Assembly (NCBI GenBank): GCA_903908265.1 | Contig: CAIVRI010000080.1 | Span: 1-64,000, forward strand | DNA: 64,000 bases | Source of the DNA: an uncultured Pseudomonadota bacterium | Lineage (GTDB): Bacteria > Pseudomonadota > Gammaproteobacteria > Steroidobacterales > Steroidobacteraceae | Reading direction: 5' to 3' | Shown: positions 18,398 through 28,020 of the stretch, piece after piece | Layout of the letters: each line of letters begins with the position of its first letter | Numbering within the stretch: the first letter of the stretch is position 1 | Notes under the pieces: generated by a model | Told to the model about the DNA's origin: nothing | Databases searched by the model: none | Seen by the model: the letters and a program-made list of their open reading frames with translations, nothing else | Program-made: the position numbers and the translations under genes

Positions 18398-19354
18398 CTA
18401 GGGCAATTCGGTGTCTGTGTATGCCGCAGCGGAACGGCGCAACCGATCCCGGACCGCTTCCCAGCTCGGATCGTCGGGTGGCGACTCGACCAGAATCACC
18501 GACGCACCGGCCCGATCCAGCGCCCGCAGCGACGCATACAGGTCGTGACCGTACCGCGCGGGGTCCGCTGGTGCGCGAATCCACAGTCCGCGGTGCGCTG
18601 CCGGTTTCGGCCCCCTTGCCAATACCGCCGCCTCTGCGGCAACGCCCGCCGCTAACAGCCGTGGTTCCACCCACCGCAAGGGCGTTGCGGGCGCGTAATG
18701 CGCGACCGTTGTACCGGGCGCCCGCGGCACCTGCCCCGGCACGGCTGCGGCAAGTGGGCCGATCACGGCTTCGATTTGGGCCCGAGAGATGCCACCGGGG
18801 CGCAGTAAGGTGGGCGCGCCGACGAGGCTCACAATGGTGGATTCGAGACCCACCTCACAGTCACCGCCCTCGAGTAGGAATGGCGTTGCAGTGCCAAATT
18901 CTTCCCGAACATGCGCCGCCCGGGTGGGACTGACCTGCCCGTAGCGGTTGGCTGAAGGTGCTGCAATGCCGCCACCAAAGGCCGCCAGGAGCGCCTGAGC
19001 GACCGGATGAGACGGCACCCGCACCCCCACGCTGTCCTGCCCCCCAGTGACCGACAGCGGGACCGAAGCGGCCCGCCGCAAAATAAGGGTCAAAGGGCCA
19101 GGCCAAAATTGCTGCGCGAGCTGCCAGGCGGTTTGCGGTATGTCGGTGGCCCAGGTCTGCATTTGCTCGGCTTGAGCCACGTGCACGATCACCGGATGGT
19201 TAGACGGACGCCCTTTCAGCGCGTAGATACGGGCTACCGCCTCCGGCGAAGATGCATCCGCACCCAAGCCATAGACGGTTTCCGTAGGAAACGCCACGAG
19301 CTGCCCCGCTCGAAGTAGTTCACACGCCCGCTCAATCGCCGGAAAGTCGGTCAC
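18398..19354 (-). CDS. L-threonylcarbamoyladenylate synthase, Sua5 type
   Basis: Makes threonylcarbamoyl-AMP from threonine, bicarbonate and ATP for the t6A37 tRNA modification. 318 aa: YrdC domain (residues about 1-200; GQLVAFPTETVYGLGADA, KGRPSNHPVIVHV, VRVPSHPVAQALL, PSANRYGQVSPT, STIVSLVG) plus the C-terminal Sua5 domain that distinguishes Sua5 from the shorter TsaC. It overlaps the DUF72 gene by 4 bp, so the two are coupled. Confidence 0.92.
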   Translation of the reverse strand: MTDFPAIERACELLRAGQLVAFPTETVYGLGADASSPEAVARIYALKGRPSNHPVIVHVAQAEQMQTWATDIPQTAWQLAQQFWPGPLTLILRRAASVPLSVTGGQDSVGVRVPSHPVAQALLAAFGGGIAAPSANRYGQVSPTRAAHVREEFGTATPFLLEGGDCEVGLESTIVSLVGAPTLLRPGGISRAQIEAVIGPLAAAVPGQVPRAPGTTVAHYAPATPLRWVEPRLLAAGVAAEAAVLARGPKPAAHRGLWIRAPADPARYGHDLYASLRALDRAGASVILVESPPDDPSWEAVRDRLRRSAAAYTDTELP

Positions 19355-20346
19355 TCGCCCGACTCCGCAAACTCACCGTGGCGGGCCAGTTCTTGGGCCA
19401 ACCCTAAAAGGCTGTAGGGCGCCGAGCCTTCCGCCTTATTGTTAGCGATCACCAGCACTTCATTGCCTCGCGACAGGATCTTCACAATCAGCTCCGCCAT
19501 CGAGAAGCGGCTACGCAAATCAGGATCAACAAGCCGGTCAAACGGAAAGTAGCGTCGACGCGCCGCTTCGTATTCTTGCGTTGGATGCAACATCCAACGA
19601 ATCGCTACCGTACCACCGAGCCACGCGCGCTCACCCAAAATTTCTGCCTGCTCCAGCACATCGGGCATGCGTGGATGAATATTGAAACTATGGGTCACCC
19701 CATTACGCGCCAGCGCATCCGCATATTGCGGCGTCAGCAATTCCCGGTTGCGCACTTCAACCGCATATTGCGGCCCCCGGGGCAAGCCATCCAAAAACTG
19801 GCCGATTGCACTGGCAAAACGTCCCGAATCACGGACATGCTTTACGCTGAGTGGTGGAAACTGAAAGAGAATCACCCCCAAGCGACCTTGCAAGCCTTCC
19901 ACCGTGGGCGTGATCACGCGCTCGATAGCGTAATCAATATCTAAGAATCGATCTGGTGATGCGCCCGGCTGCGCGTCAGCCGGCGTCGTCAGCGCAGCAT
20001 GTGCCTTGACGAGAAAACGAAAGTTCGCCGGCAGGTCTTTTGTTAACCGCCGATAATCAGCGCTTGAGAACGGTGCGTAGTAGGTCTTATCTAGTCCGAC
20101 GGCACCCAACAGCGGGTGTTGTGCGTAACTCGCCAATCCAGCCCGCGCCAACAGTTGCTCGGTTGCTTGTCGGCGATACACCACCCCGGTCCAACCCGAG
20201 TAAGCCCAACTCGAGGTACCTAAGCGCAACCCCGCAGGCAGACAACGCGCCGCCTCCAGCCATTCGAAACCAGGCACGGCCGCACCCCCCGCCTCATGCG
20301 GCAGTTGCAAGGCACTGAACAGGTCGATTTGTTCGGGCATCGTCAA
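19351..20346 (-). CDS. DUF72 family protein
   Basis: 331 aa. TIM-barrel-like DUF72 protein of unknown function: LRLGTSSWAYSGWTGVVY near the N-terminus, GLDKTYYAPFSSADYRRL, FRFLVKAHAALTTP, LGVILFQFPPLSV, and the C-terminal VLVIANNKAEGSAPYSLLGLA (NN-x-x-GxA is the family signature). First gene of a pair with sua5 (ATGA overlap). Confidence 0.88.
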   Translation of the reverse strand: MTMPEQIDLFSALQLPHEAGGAAVPGFEWLEAARCLPAGLRLGTSSWAYSGWTGVVYRRQATEQLLARAGLASYAQHPLLGAVGLDKTYYAPFSSADYRRLTKDLPANFRFLVKAHAALTTPADAQPGASPDRFLDIDYAIERVITPTVEGLQGRLGVILFQFPPLSVKHVRDSGRFASAIGQFLDGLPRGPQYAVEVRNRELLTPQYADALARNGVTHSFNIHPRMPDVLEQAEILGERAWLGGTVAIRWMLHPTQEYEAARRRYFPFDRLVDPDLRSRFSMAELIVKILSRGNEVLVIANNKAEGSAPYSLLGLAQELARHGEFAESGE

Positions 20347-20364
20347 TTCACTCGAGCCGTCCGG

Positions 20365-23214
20365 TCATTCGACTACCCGCCGCTCCCAACCTTTCGTCCC
20401 ACGACGCAGGTCAATGGTCGGCCAATAGTCATGGTCTGGTCGCAACGTAATCACTTCGGTCATGTTGTTCCATGCAACGACCTTGAGCCGCAAGGAGGCA
20501 TCCGCCGGACGGCCCGTAACGGCTGCCAAAAACGCGTCCAAATCAGAGGTCTTACGTCCATCAACTTCTATGATCCGAAGACCTGCCCACAAACCATAAC
20601 GCGTCGCCGGTGAACCATAGGTGAAAAAGGCAACGAAGACTCCTTCAGGAGCCACGCCGCGCTGCGCAGCGATCGCGCGATGGGGCGCCTGCAAGGCTGC
20701 ACCCGCCCACAGCACGATGCGCTCGACATCCGTTCCAGTCACCACGGTCGTCTCAAGATCCAGCTCAGCCTCGTGCCCGTTGCGCAACAGTGTCAAGTGC
20801 ACGACAGGCTTTTGGCTCGCCGCTTCGATCTCCAGATAATCACCCACAGGTCTTCCATCCATCGCCAGCAGAAGGTCACCAGACTGCAATTGCCGCGCCG
20901 CCGCAGTACCCGCCACAGCGCGGGCCACACCCATCACCTGCCGGGTCTCGCCCCGGGCTGACAGGCGCTTGATCCACTGGTCATTCAATCCAAGCTGCCG
21001 CGCGAATGACAACGGCACTGGATGCAATTCGGCTTCCAGCGACCGCAGCGCACGTCCTGAGCGATAAGTGTCGACCATATTCGTCACTACCGACGATGGA
21101 ATACCGAAGGTCTGTTGCTGGGGACTGCCATGCCCACCATCAGCAATAAAGGTAGACCACAGCGCGCGAATTGATCCCGCTCGATCCACCACAACGCCAT
21201 CAAAATCTGCGGGTGGATTTACCAGAGATGCCAAATCAATATTCGAATCGCGGAATTCCATCGTATGTGACAAGGGAAATTGCGCAGCATCTACAGCCGC
21301 AACCCGCGTCTGGATAGCGGCCAGTCGCTGATCGCCGCGCAATCCCACGACCCACACATCATCTCCCTCGCGCAAACGTTCACTCGAGAAGCGGGCGGAA
21401 CGCACCGGCGTTTCACCCAGTAACGAAGAGTCGTACGACACCAAGACCAAATTATGCAAAGGGTGTACGTACACCACTTCACCTGGAATCTCGACGGTGC
21501 CACCGAAGGTGAGTCGCACATCACCTACACCCAAAGGTACGGTATCGCGGTCCGTAACCAATAAGCCGCGTTGGGCATCTACCACAACGCCAGTGCCGTG
21601 ATAACTGCGCCCTGAGATGCCAGAAACTGGAAAGGGTGCATCAAAATTCACCATGACTAATGACGGCGACAGGTGGTCCGCAGGGTCATGGCCGATGGAT
21701 TGAAAGGTCGTGGTCGCAGGCTGAATAACAGCCGGCTTCGGGCCGCTCTTGAGTGCACGGCAGGGCCATTTGCCAGTCAAATCATCGCGCCGGCAGCGCG
21801 CTGCGTCGAACCAGCGCCGATCGATCCGCACCGAGCGAATTTGGGATGAGCGCGTGTCCTCCGCCGTAAAAAATCGCACCGTGGCGCGGTCGCCCTGAGC
21901 CAGACCCTCAAGGACCTTCTCGAAATCATCCAGGGTAGCGACTGCATGCCCGTCGAAAGAAGTGATCACAGCTCCTTTCGGTACTGCCCCTGTACCCAGC
22001 CCATAGCCGGGATTGGCGACATAAACGCCCCGTACCGGGACATTCATAGGCCGCGCTATTTGGTAGGACAGCTGATGGACAATGGCTTCACCGAACGTGA
22101 TGTATTCGTCTGGCGTCAATGCATGCAGATCGTCCACATGGAGTTTGCAATCGATGCGTTCGCCGCCCCGCTCCACCTGAATATCCAAGGTCTGGCCAAC
22201 GGCGTCATCCAGCAAGGACTCCAGAGGCAGGAACTCCGTAATCAATTGTTCGTTGATACGGATCAAAATATCCCCTGGCGCCAACGCCCCTTCGGCGGAG
22301 GATCCTGGCTGTACTTCATGCACGACCAACATCCCGGTATGCCGCGGGAAGGCCGCGCGCGCCGCAGCCTCTGTAGCCTCCGTCAGTCCCAGTCGCCGCA
22401 GTTCATCGTAAGGGGTGTAGGCAAAAATCGTCTGCACGGTGCCCCGCGGGACTGGCTTGCCCTCGCGGACCAGATTAAGCGCACGAACGACCCGGTCTAG
22501 CGGCAAGTAGAAACTCGAGGCCGCCTGACTCGCACCGCCCGCATTAAGAGCCACCGCACGCCCACGCACATCGACAACCGGCGAGCCTGAAGAGCCACCG
22601 GACGTCCCCGATGCCGCCTGATAATAGAACGTATTAAAATCGTTATATTTTCCAGGGCCATACGCAGGCGCTTCGCGATCCAACCGAGCCAGCGTGCCAG
22701 CCAGAATCGAAAGCTGCTCACCTGCGTCGTTGCCGATCACACGAATTTCCGTACCGACCTTGGCCGCTTCCGGTGCCAGAGGCAATTCTCGCGGCTGCAT
22801 GAACCGGAGTTTCTTTGGGTCATAGCGATAGAAGCCAAAGTCGTGCACGGGATCGCGGTAGAGCGGGGTGAGTTCTACCTCTTCGTGATTGACGAACACA
22901 GCGCCCGCAGTGACCGGGCCCGGCGTGACCACATGGCGGTTAGTCAGAATCAGGCCCTGTTCTGCATCCACGACAAAACCGGAGGCCTGTGCGGAAGCAG
23001 CCCATTCGGTATCGAAGGCTCGGGTCAGATCAATCTTGATCGCGACCACCCCGTCTGCGACGCGGCCTAGGGTCTGCGCCCACTCCGGCAGTTCCTCTGT
23101 GCTCACCGACGGTGGCGCCTGGAGCGGCGTTGCGGTAGGCGTTTTTGCAACGGACGACAGCATAACCGCGAGCGCACAGAGCAAGACGGCGCCCTGTCGG
23201 ATGAATCGATTCAT
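20365..23214 (-). CDS. Tandem HtrA/PDZ serine protease resembling eukaryotic Nma111/Deg7
   Basis: 949 aa from the ATG at 23214. A hydrophobic N-terminus (about residues 5-24) looks like a signal peptide or anchor. Protease domain 1 (about 40-250) has a full triad: His in LILTNRHVV, Asp in DPVHDFGFYRYDP, Ser in SGGSSGSPVVD. PDZ domains follow (about 290-470). A second trypsin-like domain (about 520-740) is degenerate: the His region reads LLVTDRDTVPLG. More PDZ-like sequence lies to about 930. The layout and the NRHVV...NHEE...YRDPVHDFGF wording resemble yeast Nma111 far more than DegP. Probably envelope proteolysis or chaperoning, by inference. Confidence 0.85.
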   Translation of the reverse strand: MNRFIRQGAVLLCALAVMLSSVAKTPTATPLQAPPSVSTEELPEWAQTLGRVADGVVAIKIDLTRAFDTEWAASAQASGFVVDAEQGLILTNRHVVTPGPVTAGAVFVNHEEVELTPLYRDPVHDFGFYRYDPKKLRFMQPRELPLAPEAAKVGTEIRVIGNDAGEQLSILAGTLARLDREAPAYGPGKYNDFNTFYYQAASGTSGGSSGSPVVDVRGRAVALNAGGASQAASSFYLPLDRVVRALNLVREGKPVPRGTVQTIFAYTPYDELRRLGLTEATEAAARAAFPRHTGMLVVHEVQPGSSAEGALAPGDILIRINEQLITEFLPLESLLDDAVGQTLDIQVERGGERIDCKLHVDDLHALTPDEYITFGEAIVHQLSYQIARPMNVPVRGVYVANPGYGLGTGAVPKGAVITSFDGHAVATLDDFEKVLEGLAQGDRATVRFFTAEDTRSSQIRSVRIDRRWFDAARCRRDDLTGKWPCRALKSGPKPAVIQPATTTFQSIGHDPADHLSPSLVMVNFDAPFPVSGISGRSYHGTGVVVDAQRGLLVTDRDTVPLGVGDVRLTFGGTVEIPGEVVYVHPLHNLVLVSYDSSLLGETPVRSARFSSERLREGDDVWVVGLRGDQRLAAIQTRVAAVDAAQFPLSHTMEFRDSNIDLASLVNPPADFDGVVVDRAGSIRALWSTFIADGGHGSPQQQTFGIPSSVVTNMVDTYRSGRALRSLEAELHPVPLSFARQLGLNDQWIKRLSARGETRQVMGVARAVAGTAAARQLQSGDLLLAMDGRPVGDYLEIEAASQKPVVHLTLLRNGHEAELDLETTVVTGTDVERIVLWAGAALQAPHRAIAAQRGVAPEGVFVAFFTYGSPATRYGLWAGLRIIEVDGRKTSDLDAFLAAVTGRPADASLRLKVVAWNNMTEVITLRPDHDYWPTIDLRRGTKGWERRVVE

Positions 23215-23227
23215 ACGAAAGCCTCGC

Positions 23228-24160
23228 TCAGAAACGGTACCCGAAGATCGCCTCAAAACGCACCGTTATTTCATCGAGTGTGAAACAGTGATTTTGCGTG
23301 CCGTGATGACCGATCTTGATCGACCCAATCAACGACGCAATACGCGCTGTCGTTGGCCAATCGAGCCCCCGCACAAGACCGAAGATCAGGCCAGCACGAT
23401 AGGCGTCACCACATCCCGTGGGGTCGGCAATCTGCTCGGAGACCACCACAGGGATTTCGTAGACCGCGCCGTCCGCGTAAACAACCGAACCTTGCGCACC
23501 CCGAGTCACTACATAGGCCCGACAGCGGCCGGCGATATCCGCAGGACTCAGGCCCGTCCGCTCTTCAAGCAACTGCCCTTCATAGTCATTCACCACAACC
23601 CAGTCCGCCTGGTCTACGAACTGCAGCAGTTCAGCGCCGTCAAATAAGGGCAGCCCTTGGCCCACATCAAAGATGAAGGGGATGCCGGCTGCCTTAAATT
23701 GCTCCGCGTGGGCCATCATGCCTTCGCGGCTGTCTGGACCGACCAGTCCTAGGCTAATTGCCTGATCATTCGGCACCGATAACGTCGCCGACCGCGACAT
23801 GGCGCCAGGGTGAAATGCGGTGATCTGATTGTCATCGAGATCGGTAGTGATGAAGGCTTGCGCGGTATACGTATCCGGCAACACCGCGACATGGCGTCGG
23901 CTGACCCCCCAACGATCCATCCACTTCTCGTACGGCGCAAAATCTTCGCCTACCGTCGCGAGAACTTCCGATTGCACACCGAGCAAGGCCAAATTGTAGG
24001 CAATATTCCCAGCAACCCCACCAAAGTTGCGCCGCATCTCGGGGACGAGGAAGGCCACGGACAACATATGGATGCGGTCAGGCAAGATATGTTCTTTGAA
24101 TCGGCCATTGAAGACCATGACAGTGTCATAGGCGAGCGAACCGCAGAGCATCACAGACAT
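23228..24160 (-). CDS. PfkB-family sugar/nucleoside kinase (adenosine-kinase-like)
   Basis: 310 aa from the ATG at 24160 (MSVMLCGSLAYDTVMVFNGRF). Ribokinase fold: NFGGVAGNIAYNLALLG near residue 45 (substrate-binding Gly pair) and DPTGCGDAYRAGLIFGL near residue 255 (anion hole and catalytic Asp). Likely phosphorylates adenosine or a sugar, but specificity cannot be read from the sequence. It precedes the tandem protease gene by 13 bp on the same strand. Confidence 0.85.
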   Translation of the reverse strand: MSVMLCGSLAYDTVMVFNGRFKEHILPDRIHMLSVAFLVPEMRRNFGGVAGNIAYNLALLGVQSEVLATVGEDFAPYEKWMDRWGVSRRHVAVLPDTYTAQAFITTDLDDNQITAFHPGAMSRSATLSVPNDQAISLGLVGPDSREGMMAHAEQFKAAGIPFIFDVGQGLPLFDGAELLQFVDQADWVVVNDYEGQLLEERTGLSPADIAGRCRAYVVTRGAQGSVVYADGAVYEIPVVVSEQIADPTGCGDAYRAGLIFGLVRGLDWPTTARIASLIGSIKIGHHGTQNHCFTLDEITVRFEAIFGYRF

Positions 24161-24200
24161 GAGTAAAGAGCCTCGGCAACGGTGAAGAGAACACAATACC

Positions 24201-24220
24201 GGCGTGGGACTGCCCACGCC
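24201..24220 (-). terminator. Hairpin between dgkA and the PfkB kinase gene
   Basis: Perfect 8-bp stem GGCGTGGG/CCCACGCC with a 4-nt loop, 13 bp after the dgkA stop on the minus strand. No continuous T tract follows, so it may be a weak or Rho-assisted terminator that lowers read-through into the kinase and protease genes. Confidence 0.45.
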
Positions 24221-24232
24221 AGCGCACGCAGG

Positions 24233-24625
24233 TCAGTGACTCGCGAGAATTAAGATCCAAGAAATACCCAGCATCAAAAACGCCAGAAAGACTGCCGCAG
24301 AGCCCAAATCCTTGGCCAAGCCAGATAGCGCATGTCGCTCCGCGCCGATCCGGTCGATCGTGGCCTCAATAGCGCTGTTGAGCAGTTCGACCACCAACAC
24401 CAGCAGTATTGGTGCGACCAACATTGCACGCTCCACACCGGTATGACCCAACCAAATCCCGGCCGGAATCAATATCACGGCAAGGACACATTCCTGCCGA
24501 AAGGCGGCCTCCTCGCGCCAACAGCCCATCAGCCCCTTCCCAGTATTGCCGAAGGCCTTCAAGAGTCGGCTAAGGCCCGTAGGCTTCACGCCAGGCCGGA
24601 TAGAGTTCGACTGCAGGCTAGTCAC
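24233..24625 (-). CDS. dgkA: Diacylglycerol kinase
   Basis: Small inner-membrane kinase that phosphorylates diacylglycerol to phosphatidate in the membrane-derived-oligosaccharide/phospholipid cycle. 130 aa, family length. Signatures: EAAFRQECVLAVILIP and VVELLNSAIEATIDRIG (the DAGK signature with the metal-binding Glu), plus three hydrophobic helices (about residues 45-63, 70-90 and 108-128). Confidence 0.94.
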   Translation of the reverse strand: MTSLQSNSIRPGVKPTGLSRLLKAFGNTGKGLMGCWREEAAFRQECVLAVILIPAGIWLGHTGVERAMLVAPILLVLVVELLNSAIEATIDRIGAERHALSGLAKDLGSAAVFLAFLMLGISWILILASH

Positions 24626-24933
24626 TATTTGGGTCTCCCAACAGATTGACGGGACTGTCGCATCGCTACTGCAGCGCCGACCGGCGCCTAGTGTATAGGG
24701 CGCGGCCCTACAGCGGCGACCACGACTCCTCGCTTCTCATGGGCTGCGTATGGCACCGCACTGACCGAACCAGTCGCACAGCGTGACCCACCCGCCTCGT
24801 GGTGTCCGGTCGCTCCTGAGACCCCGGCGACTACCCAAACGGCCTGTTTTCGAGTCCCAAGGAATCCAAGGGCTCCGCTAGCGCAGTCCCGCCGTGTATT
24901 CTGTTGACGGGTGGCATCAGATGAGGGGGAACC
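24626..24933. other. Divergent intergenic region between dgkA and the NCS1 permease
   Basis: 308 bp without a credible gene. The long minus-strand frame crossing it (24688-25044) reads into the permease gene and shows no domain. The region must carry the dgkA and permease promoters. I could not identify a convincing -35/-10 pair; AGGGGGA just before the GTG at 24934 is a good ribosome-binding site. Confidence 0.4.
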
Positions 24934-26343
24934 GTGGCCAAGCGACCATTGATTGAAGTCCGTTCCATCGACTATGTTCCGCAGCGAGAGCGGCACGGGA
25001 AGGTGTGGCATCTGTGGCCTGTCTGGTTCATGGGCGACGCCCACCTCGCGACCATCGCTACCGGGTTCGTTGGCGTCGGCTTGGGTGGCAATCTCATCTG
25101 GATGACGATTGCCGTACTGCTGGGCATCGCGCTAGGCACGTTCTTTATGGCGTTCCACTCGACGCAAGGCCCCCAACTGGGTCTGCCGCAGATGATTCAA
25201 TCGCGACCCCAGTTCGGATACGTCGGCGCTCTGTTGGTATGGGGCGTCGCATTGATCACGTTCTTGGGCTACAACGCCTTCAATCAGGTACTCGCCGCCG
25301 ACACCCTGACTACACTTTATGGCACCAACCCAAAAGTCTCTATGCTGGGTATCGGAATTCTTGCGGCCGCACTGGCCGTCGTTGGCTACGACTGGATTCA
25401 TGCGGCACAACGTCTTTTGGCCGGCGTCCTCTTGGTCGCACTAGTCATCATGACTATTTCGGTGGGGACTGTGCACTTCCCTGCCGATCAGTTGGATGTG
25501 CATCAATTCAAGATGATCCCATTCCTCGTGCAGTTGTTTGCGGCCGCCGCCTACCAACTCTCCTGGTCTATCTATGTCTCCGACTATTCTCGCTATTTGC
25601 CTAAGAATGTCGGCGTCGTTTCTGCCTTCTGCTGGACTTATGTCGGCGCATTCATAGGCGGGGCATGGACCATGTTGGTCGGAACGGTCGCCGGCGCGAT
25701 GTTCCCTACAGAACACCTGACGCCCGCATTGCGCCACGCCGCCGACTCCATGCTGCCCGGCTCCGGTGAACCCCTACTGATCGTGACCTTACTAGGGCTC
25801 GTCACCATCACAACGCTGAACTTTTACGGCGCCTCGCTAACGTTATTGAGCGTAGCGGACTCCTTTAAGCCGATCAAATCTAGTGTCAGCAAACGCGTCA
25901 TCACGCTCCTCATCGGACTCTTGGTGGCAACTGCCATCGCATTTTCTGCCTCCAAGGACTTCGCGCAAGAATTCGGGGAGTTTTTAGCGATCCTGCTGTA
26001 TCTGTTTACGCCGTGGACCGCCATCAACCTCGTCGATTTCTACATCGTGCGCAAAGGCCACTATTCCGTGCGCGAGATCTTTAATCCCAATGGCATGTAC
26101 GGACGTTGGAATTGGCGCGGCCTCACCGCCTACGGCGTCGGCTTTGTGTCGATGATTCCATTTTTTAGCACCGGCCTCTACCGCGGACCGATTGCCGTGG
26201 CGCTAGGCGGCGCGGATCTGGCCATGTTGGTCGGATTGCCCGTTTCGACGATTGTTTATTTAATGGCCTGCCGCGGCGTCGACTTCGAGGAAGAAGCCCG
26301 CCGCGCGGCGCAAGCAGACGTGGGTATTGACGACGAGGCTTAA
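24934..26343 (+). CDS. NCS1-family permease (cytosine/purines/uracil/thiamine/allantoin type)
   Basis: 469 aa, GTG start with AGGGGGA immediately upstream. About 12 hydrophobic segments. The family N-terminus reads WHLWPVWFMGDAHLATIATG, followed by GPQLGLPQMIQSRPQFGYVGALLVW, which holds the NCS1 substrate-site Gln/Pro region, and WTAINLVDFYIVRKGHYSV near residue 365. NCS1 carriers import nucleobases, hydantoins or vitamins with Na+ or H+. It is convergent with betA (6 bp apart), which may be chance or may mean a quaternary-amine-related substrate. The substrate is not predictable. Confidence 0.85.
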   Translation: MAKRPLIEVRSIDYVPQRERHGKVWHLWPVWFMGDAHLATIATGFVGVGLGGNLIWMTIAVLLGIALGTFFMAFHSTQGPQLGLPQMIQSRPQFGYVGALLVWGVALITFLGYNAFNQVLAADTLTTLYGTNPKVSMLGIGILAAALAVVGYDWIHAAQRLLAGVLLVALVIMTISVGTVHFPADQLDVHQFKMIPFLVQLFAAAAYQLSWSIYVSDYSRYLPKNVGVVSAFCWTYVGAFIGGAWTMLVGTVAGAMFPTEHLTPALRHAADSMLPGSGEPLLIVTLLGLVTITTLNFYGASLTLLSVADSFKPIKSSVSKRVITLLIGLLVATAIAFSASKDFAQEFGEFLAILLYLFTPWTAINLVDFYIVRKGHYSVREIFNPNGMYGRWNWRGLTAYGVGFVSMIPFFSTGLYRGPIAVALGGADLAMLVGLPVSTIVYLMACRGVDFEEEARRAAQADVGIDDEA

Positions 26344-26349
26344 GTCTAT

Positions 26350-28011
26350 TTACCGCTGAGCCACCTGCCAGTCTGAGGCGACGTAAAACGGCGCGTCGGA
26401 TGCCGGCAATAACGGTCGCCCCAGAATATGATCAGAGGCCTTCTCCGCAATCATGATGGTCGGCGCGTTGAGATTGCCGTTGGTGATCTGCGGCATGATG
26501 GATGAATCAACCACGCGCAACCCGTCGACGCCGTAAACCCGCGTCTCTGCATCCACTACAGCCATGCGGTCTTCTCCCGCACCCATCTTGCATGAGCAGG
26601 AGGGGTGGTAGGCGCTTTCGACTTTTTGCCGCACAAACTCGTCAATCGCCTCATCACTGACGACGTCCACTCCAGGAGCGATCTCGCGACTGACATAAGG
26701 CGCGAATGCCGGCTGCGAGAACAATTCGCGCGTCAGGCGTACACAAGCGCGCATTTCTGCCATATCGTCTGGATGCGATAGATAGTTGAACAGGATCTTC
26801 GGCTTGTCGCGCGCGTCGGCGCTCGCCAAGCGAACCCATCCACGACTCTTTGAGCGCATCGGCCCAACATGCGCCTGAAAACCATGCTCTTTCGCCAAGG
26901 AAGAGCCGTCATAGCTAACTGCCATCGGCAGAAAATGGTACTGAATATCGGGATAGCGAATACCAGCACGACTACGGATGAATCCGCAACTTTCGAAATG
27001 ATTGGTCGCACCGAGTCCATTCTTGAATAAGATCCAGCGTATCCCAATAAGCGCTTTAGCAATGGGATTCATAGCGGAGAACAGCGTGATCGGCTGCGTG
27101 CAACCCATCTGGAAATAGAATTCGAGATGATCCTGCAGATTCTCGCCAACCCCGGGAAGATCTTTTACGACATGAATCCCCAAAGACTGTAGTTCCTTGG
27201 CCGGACCGATGCCCGATAATTTCAGCAATTGCGGGGAACCGATCGAGCCAGCGGAGACGATCACCTCACGATCCGCGCGCACCTCCTGCTCGACGCCACC
27301 CGACTCGTAACGCACACCCACCGCACGCCGGCCCTCAAACAAAACTTTGAGCACTCGCGCCTTGCGGCGTACCTCTAGATTCGGTCGATTCGAGGCCGGG
27401 TGCAGGTAGGCATTAGCCGCGCTGGCGCGAATACCGCCATCGACCGTCATATCCATCCGGCCGAAACCTTCTTGGCGGAAGCCGTTAACGTCCTCGGTAC
27501 GTGCGTAACCCGCTTCCGTTGCGGCGCGCAACCACGCTGCATGTAGAGGGTTTTGCATTGTCCCGTAGGAAGTTCCCAAGGGGCCTTCGTCACCACGATA
27601 GCGATCGCCCCCTTCCGCTCTTCTTTCGGCACGGCGGAAATATGGCAGGACATGCGCATAACTCCATCCACGCGCACCCATAGACTCCCAATGGTCGAAG
27701 TCCTGCGCATTGCCGCGGATATACACCAGACCGTTGATGGAGGAAGAACCGCCAATGACCTTGCCGCGCGGCGTGTGCATACGCCGACCACCCAGCCCCG
27801 GCTCCGGTTCGGTGTAGTAAAACCAGTTGTAACGCTCTTTATTCATCGGAATTGCGAGCGCAGACGGCATCTGAATAAAAATGGAGCGATCCGAACCACC
27901 AAACTCGAGTAGAAGGACACGATGGCGCCCGTCCGCAGAGAGTCGGTTGGCAAGAACGCAACCGGCAGAGCCGGCGCCACAAATGATGTAATCAAAATGC
28001 TGCTGGGTCAT
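26350..28011 (-). CDS. betA: GMC oxidoreductase, choline dehydrogenase type
   Basis: Membrane-associated FAD enzyme that oxidises choline to betaine aldehyde and on to glycine betaine. 553 aa, BetA length. FAD motif DYIICGAGSAGCVLANRLSADG at residues 6-27, GGSSSINGLVYIRGN (GMC signature 1), GSIGSPQLLKLSGIGP (signature 2), catalytic His in ESAYHPSCSCKMG and the second catalytic position in ITNGNLNAPTIMIAEK. Lies 9 bp after betB. No betI repressor or choline transporter is adjacent, so another GMC substrate is possible, but the betB pairing favours choline. Confidence 0.88.
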   Translation of the reverse strand: MTQQHFDYIICGAGSAGCVLANRLSADGRHRVLLLEFGGSDRSIFIQMPSALAIPMNKERYNWFYYTEPEPGLGGRRMHTPRGKVIGGSSSINGLVYIRGNAQDFDHWESMGARGWSYAHVLPYFRRAERRAEGGDRYRGDEGPLGTSYGTMQNPLHAAWLRAATEAGYARTEDVNGFRQEGFGRMDMTVDGGIRASAANAYLHPASNRPNLEVRRKARVLKVLFEGRRAVGVRYESGGVEQEVRADREVIVSAGSIGSPQLLKLSGIGPAKELQSLGIHVVKDLPGVGENLQDHLEFYFQMGCTQPITLFSAMNPIAKALIGIRWILFKNGLGATNHFESCGFIRSRAGIRYPDIQYHFLPMAVSYDGSSLAKEHGFQAHVGPMRSKSRGWVRLASADARDKPKILFNYLSHPDDMAEMRACVRLTRELFSQPAFAPYVSREIAPGVDVVSDEAIDEFVRQKVESAYHPSCSCKMGAGEDRMAVVDAETRVYGVDGLRVVDSSIMPQITNGNLNAPTIMIAEKASDHILGRPLLPASDAPFYVASDWQVAQR

Positions 28012-28020
28012 GTCCGATGC

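Noticed and set aside
24688-25044. Minus-strand frame of 118 codons across the dgkA-permease gap
   Set aside because: It runs into the permease coding region, has no ribosome-binding site and shows no recognisable domain; the permease with its GTG and AGGGGGA explains the sequence better.
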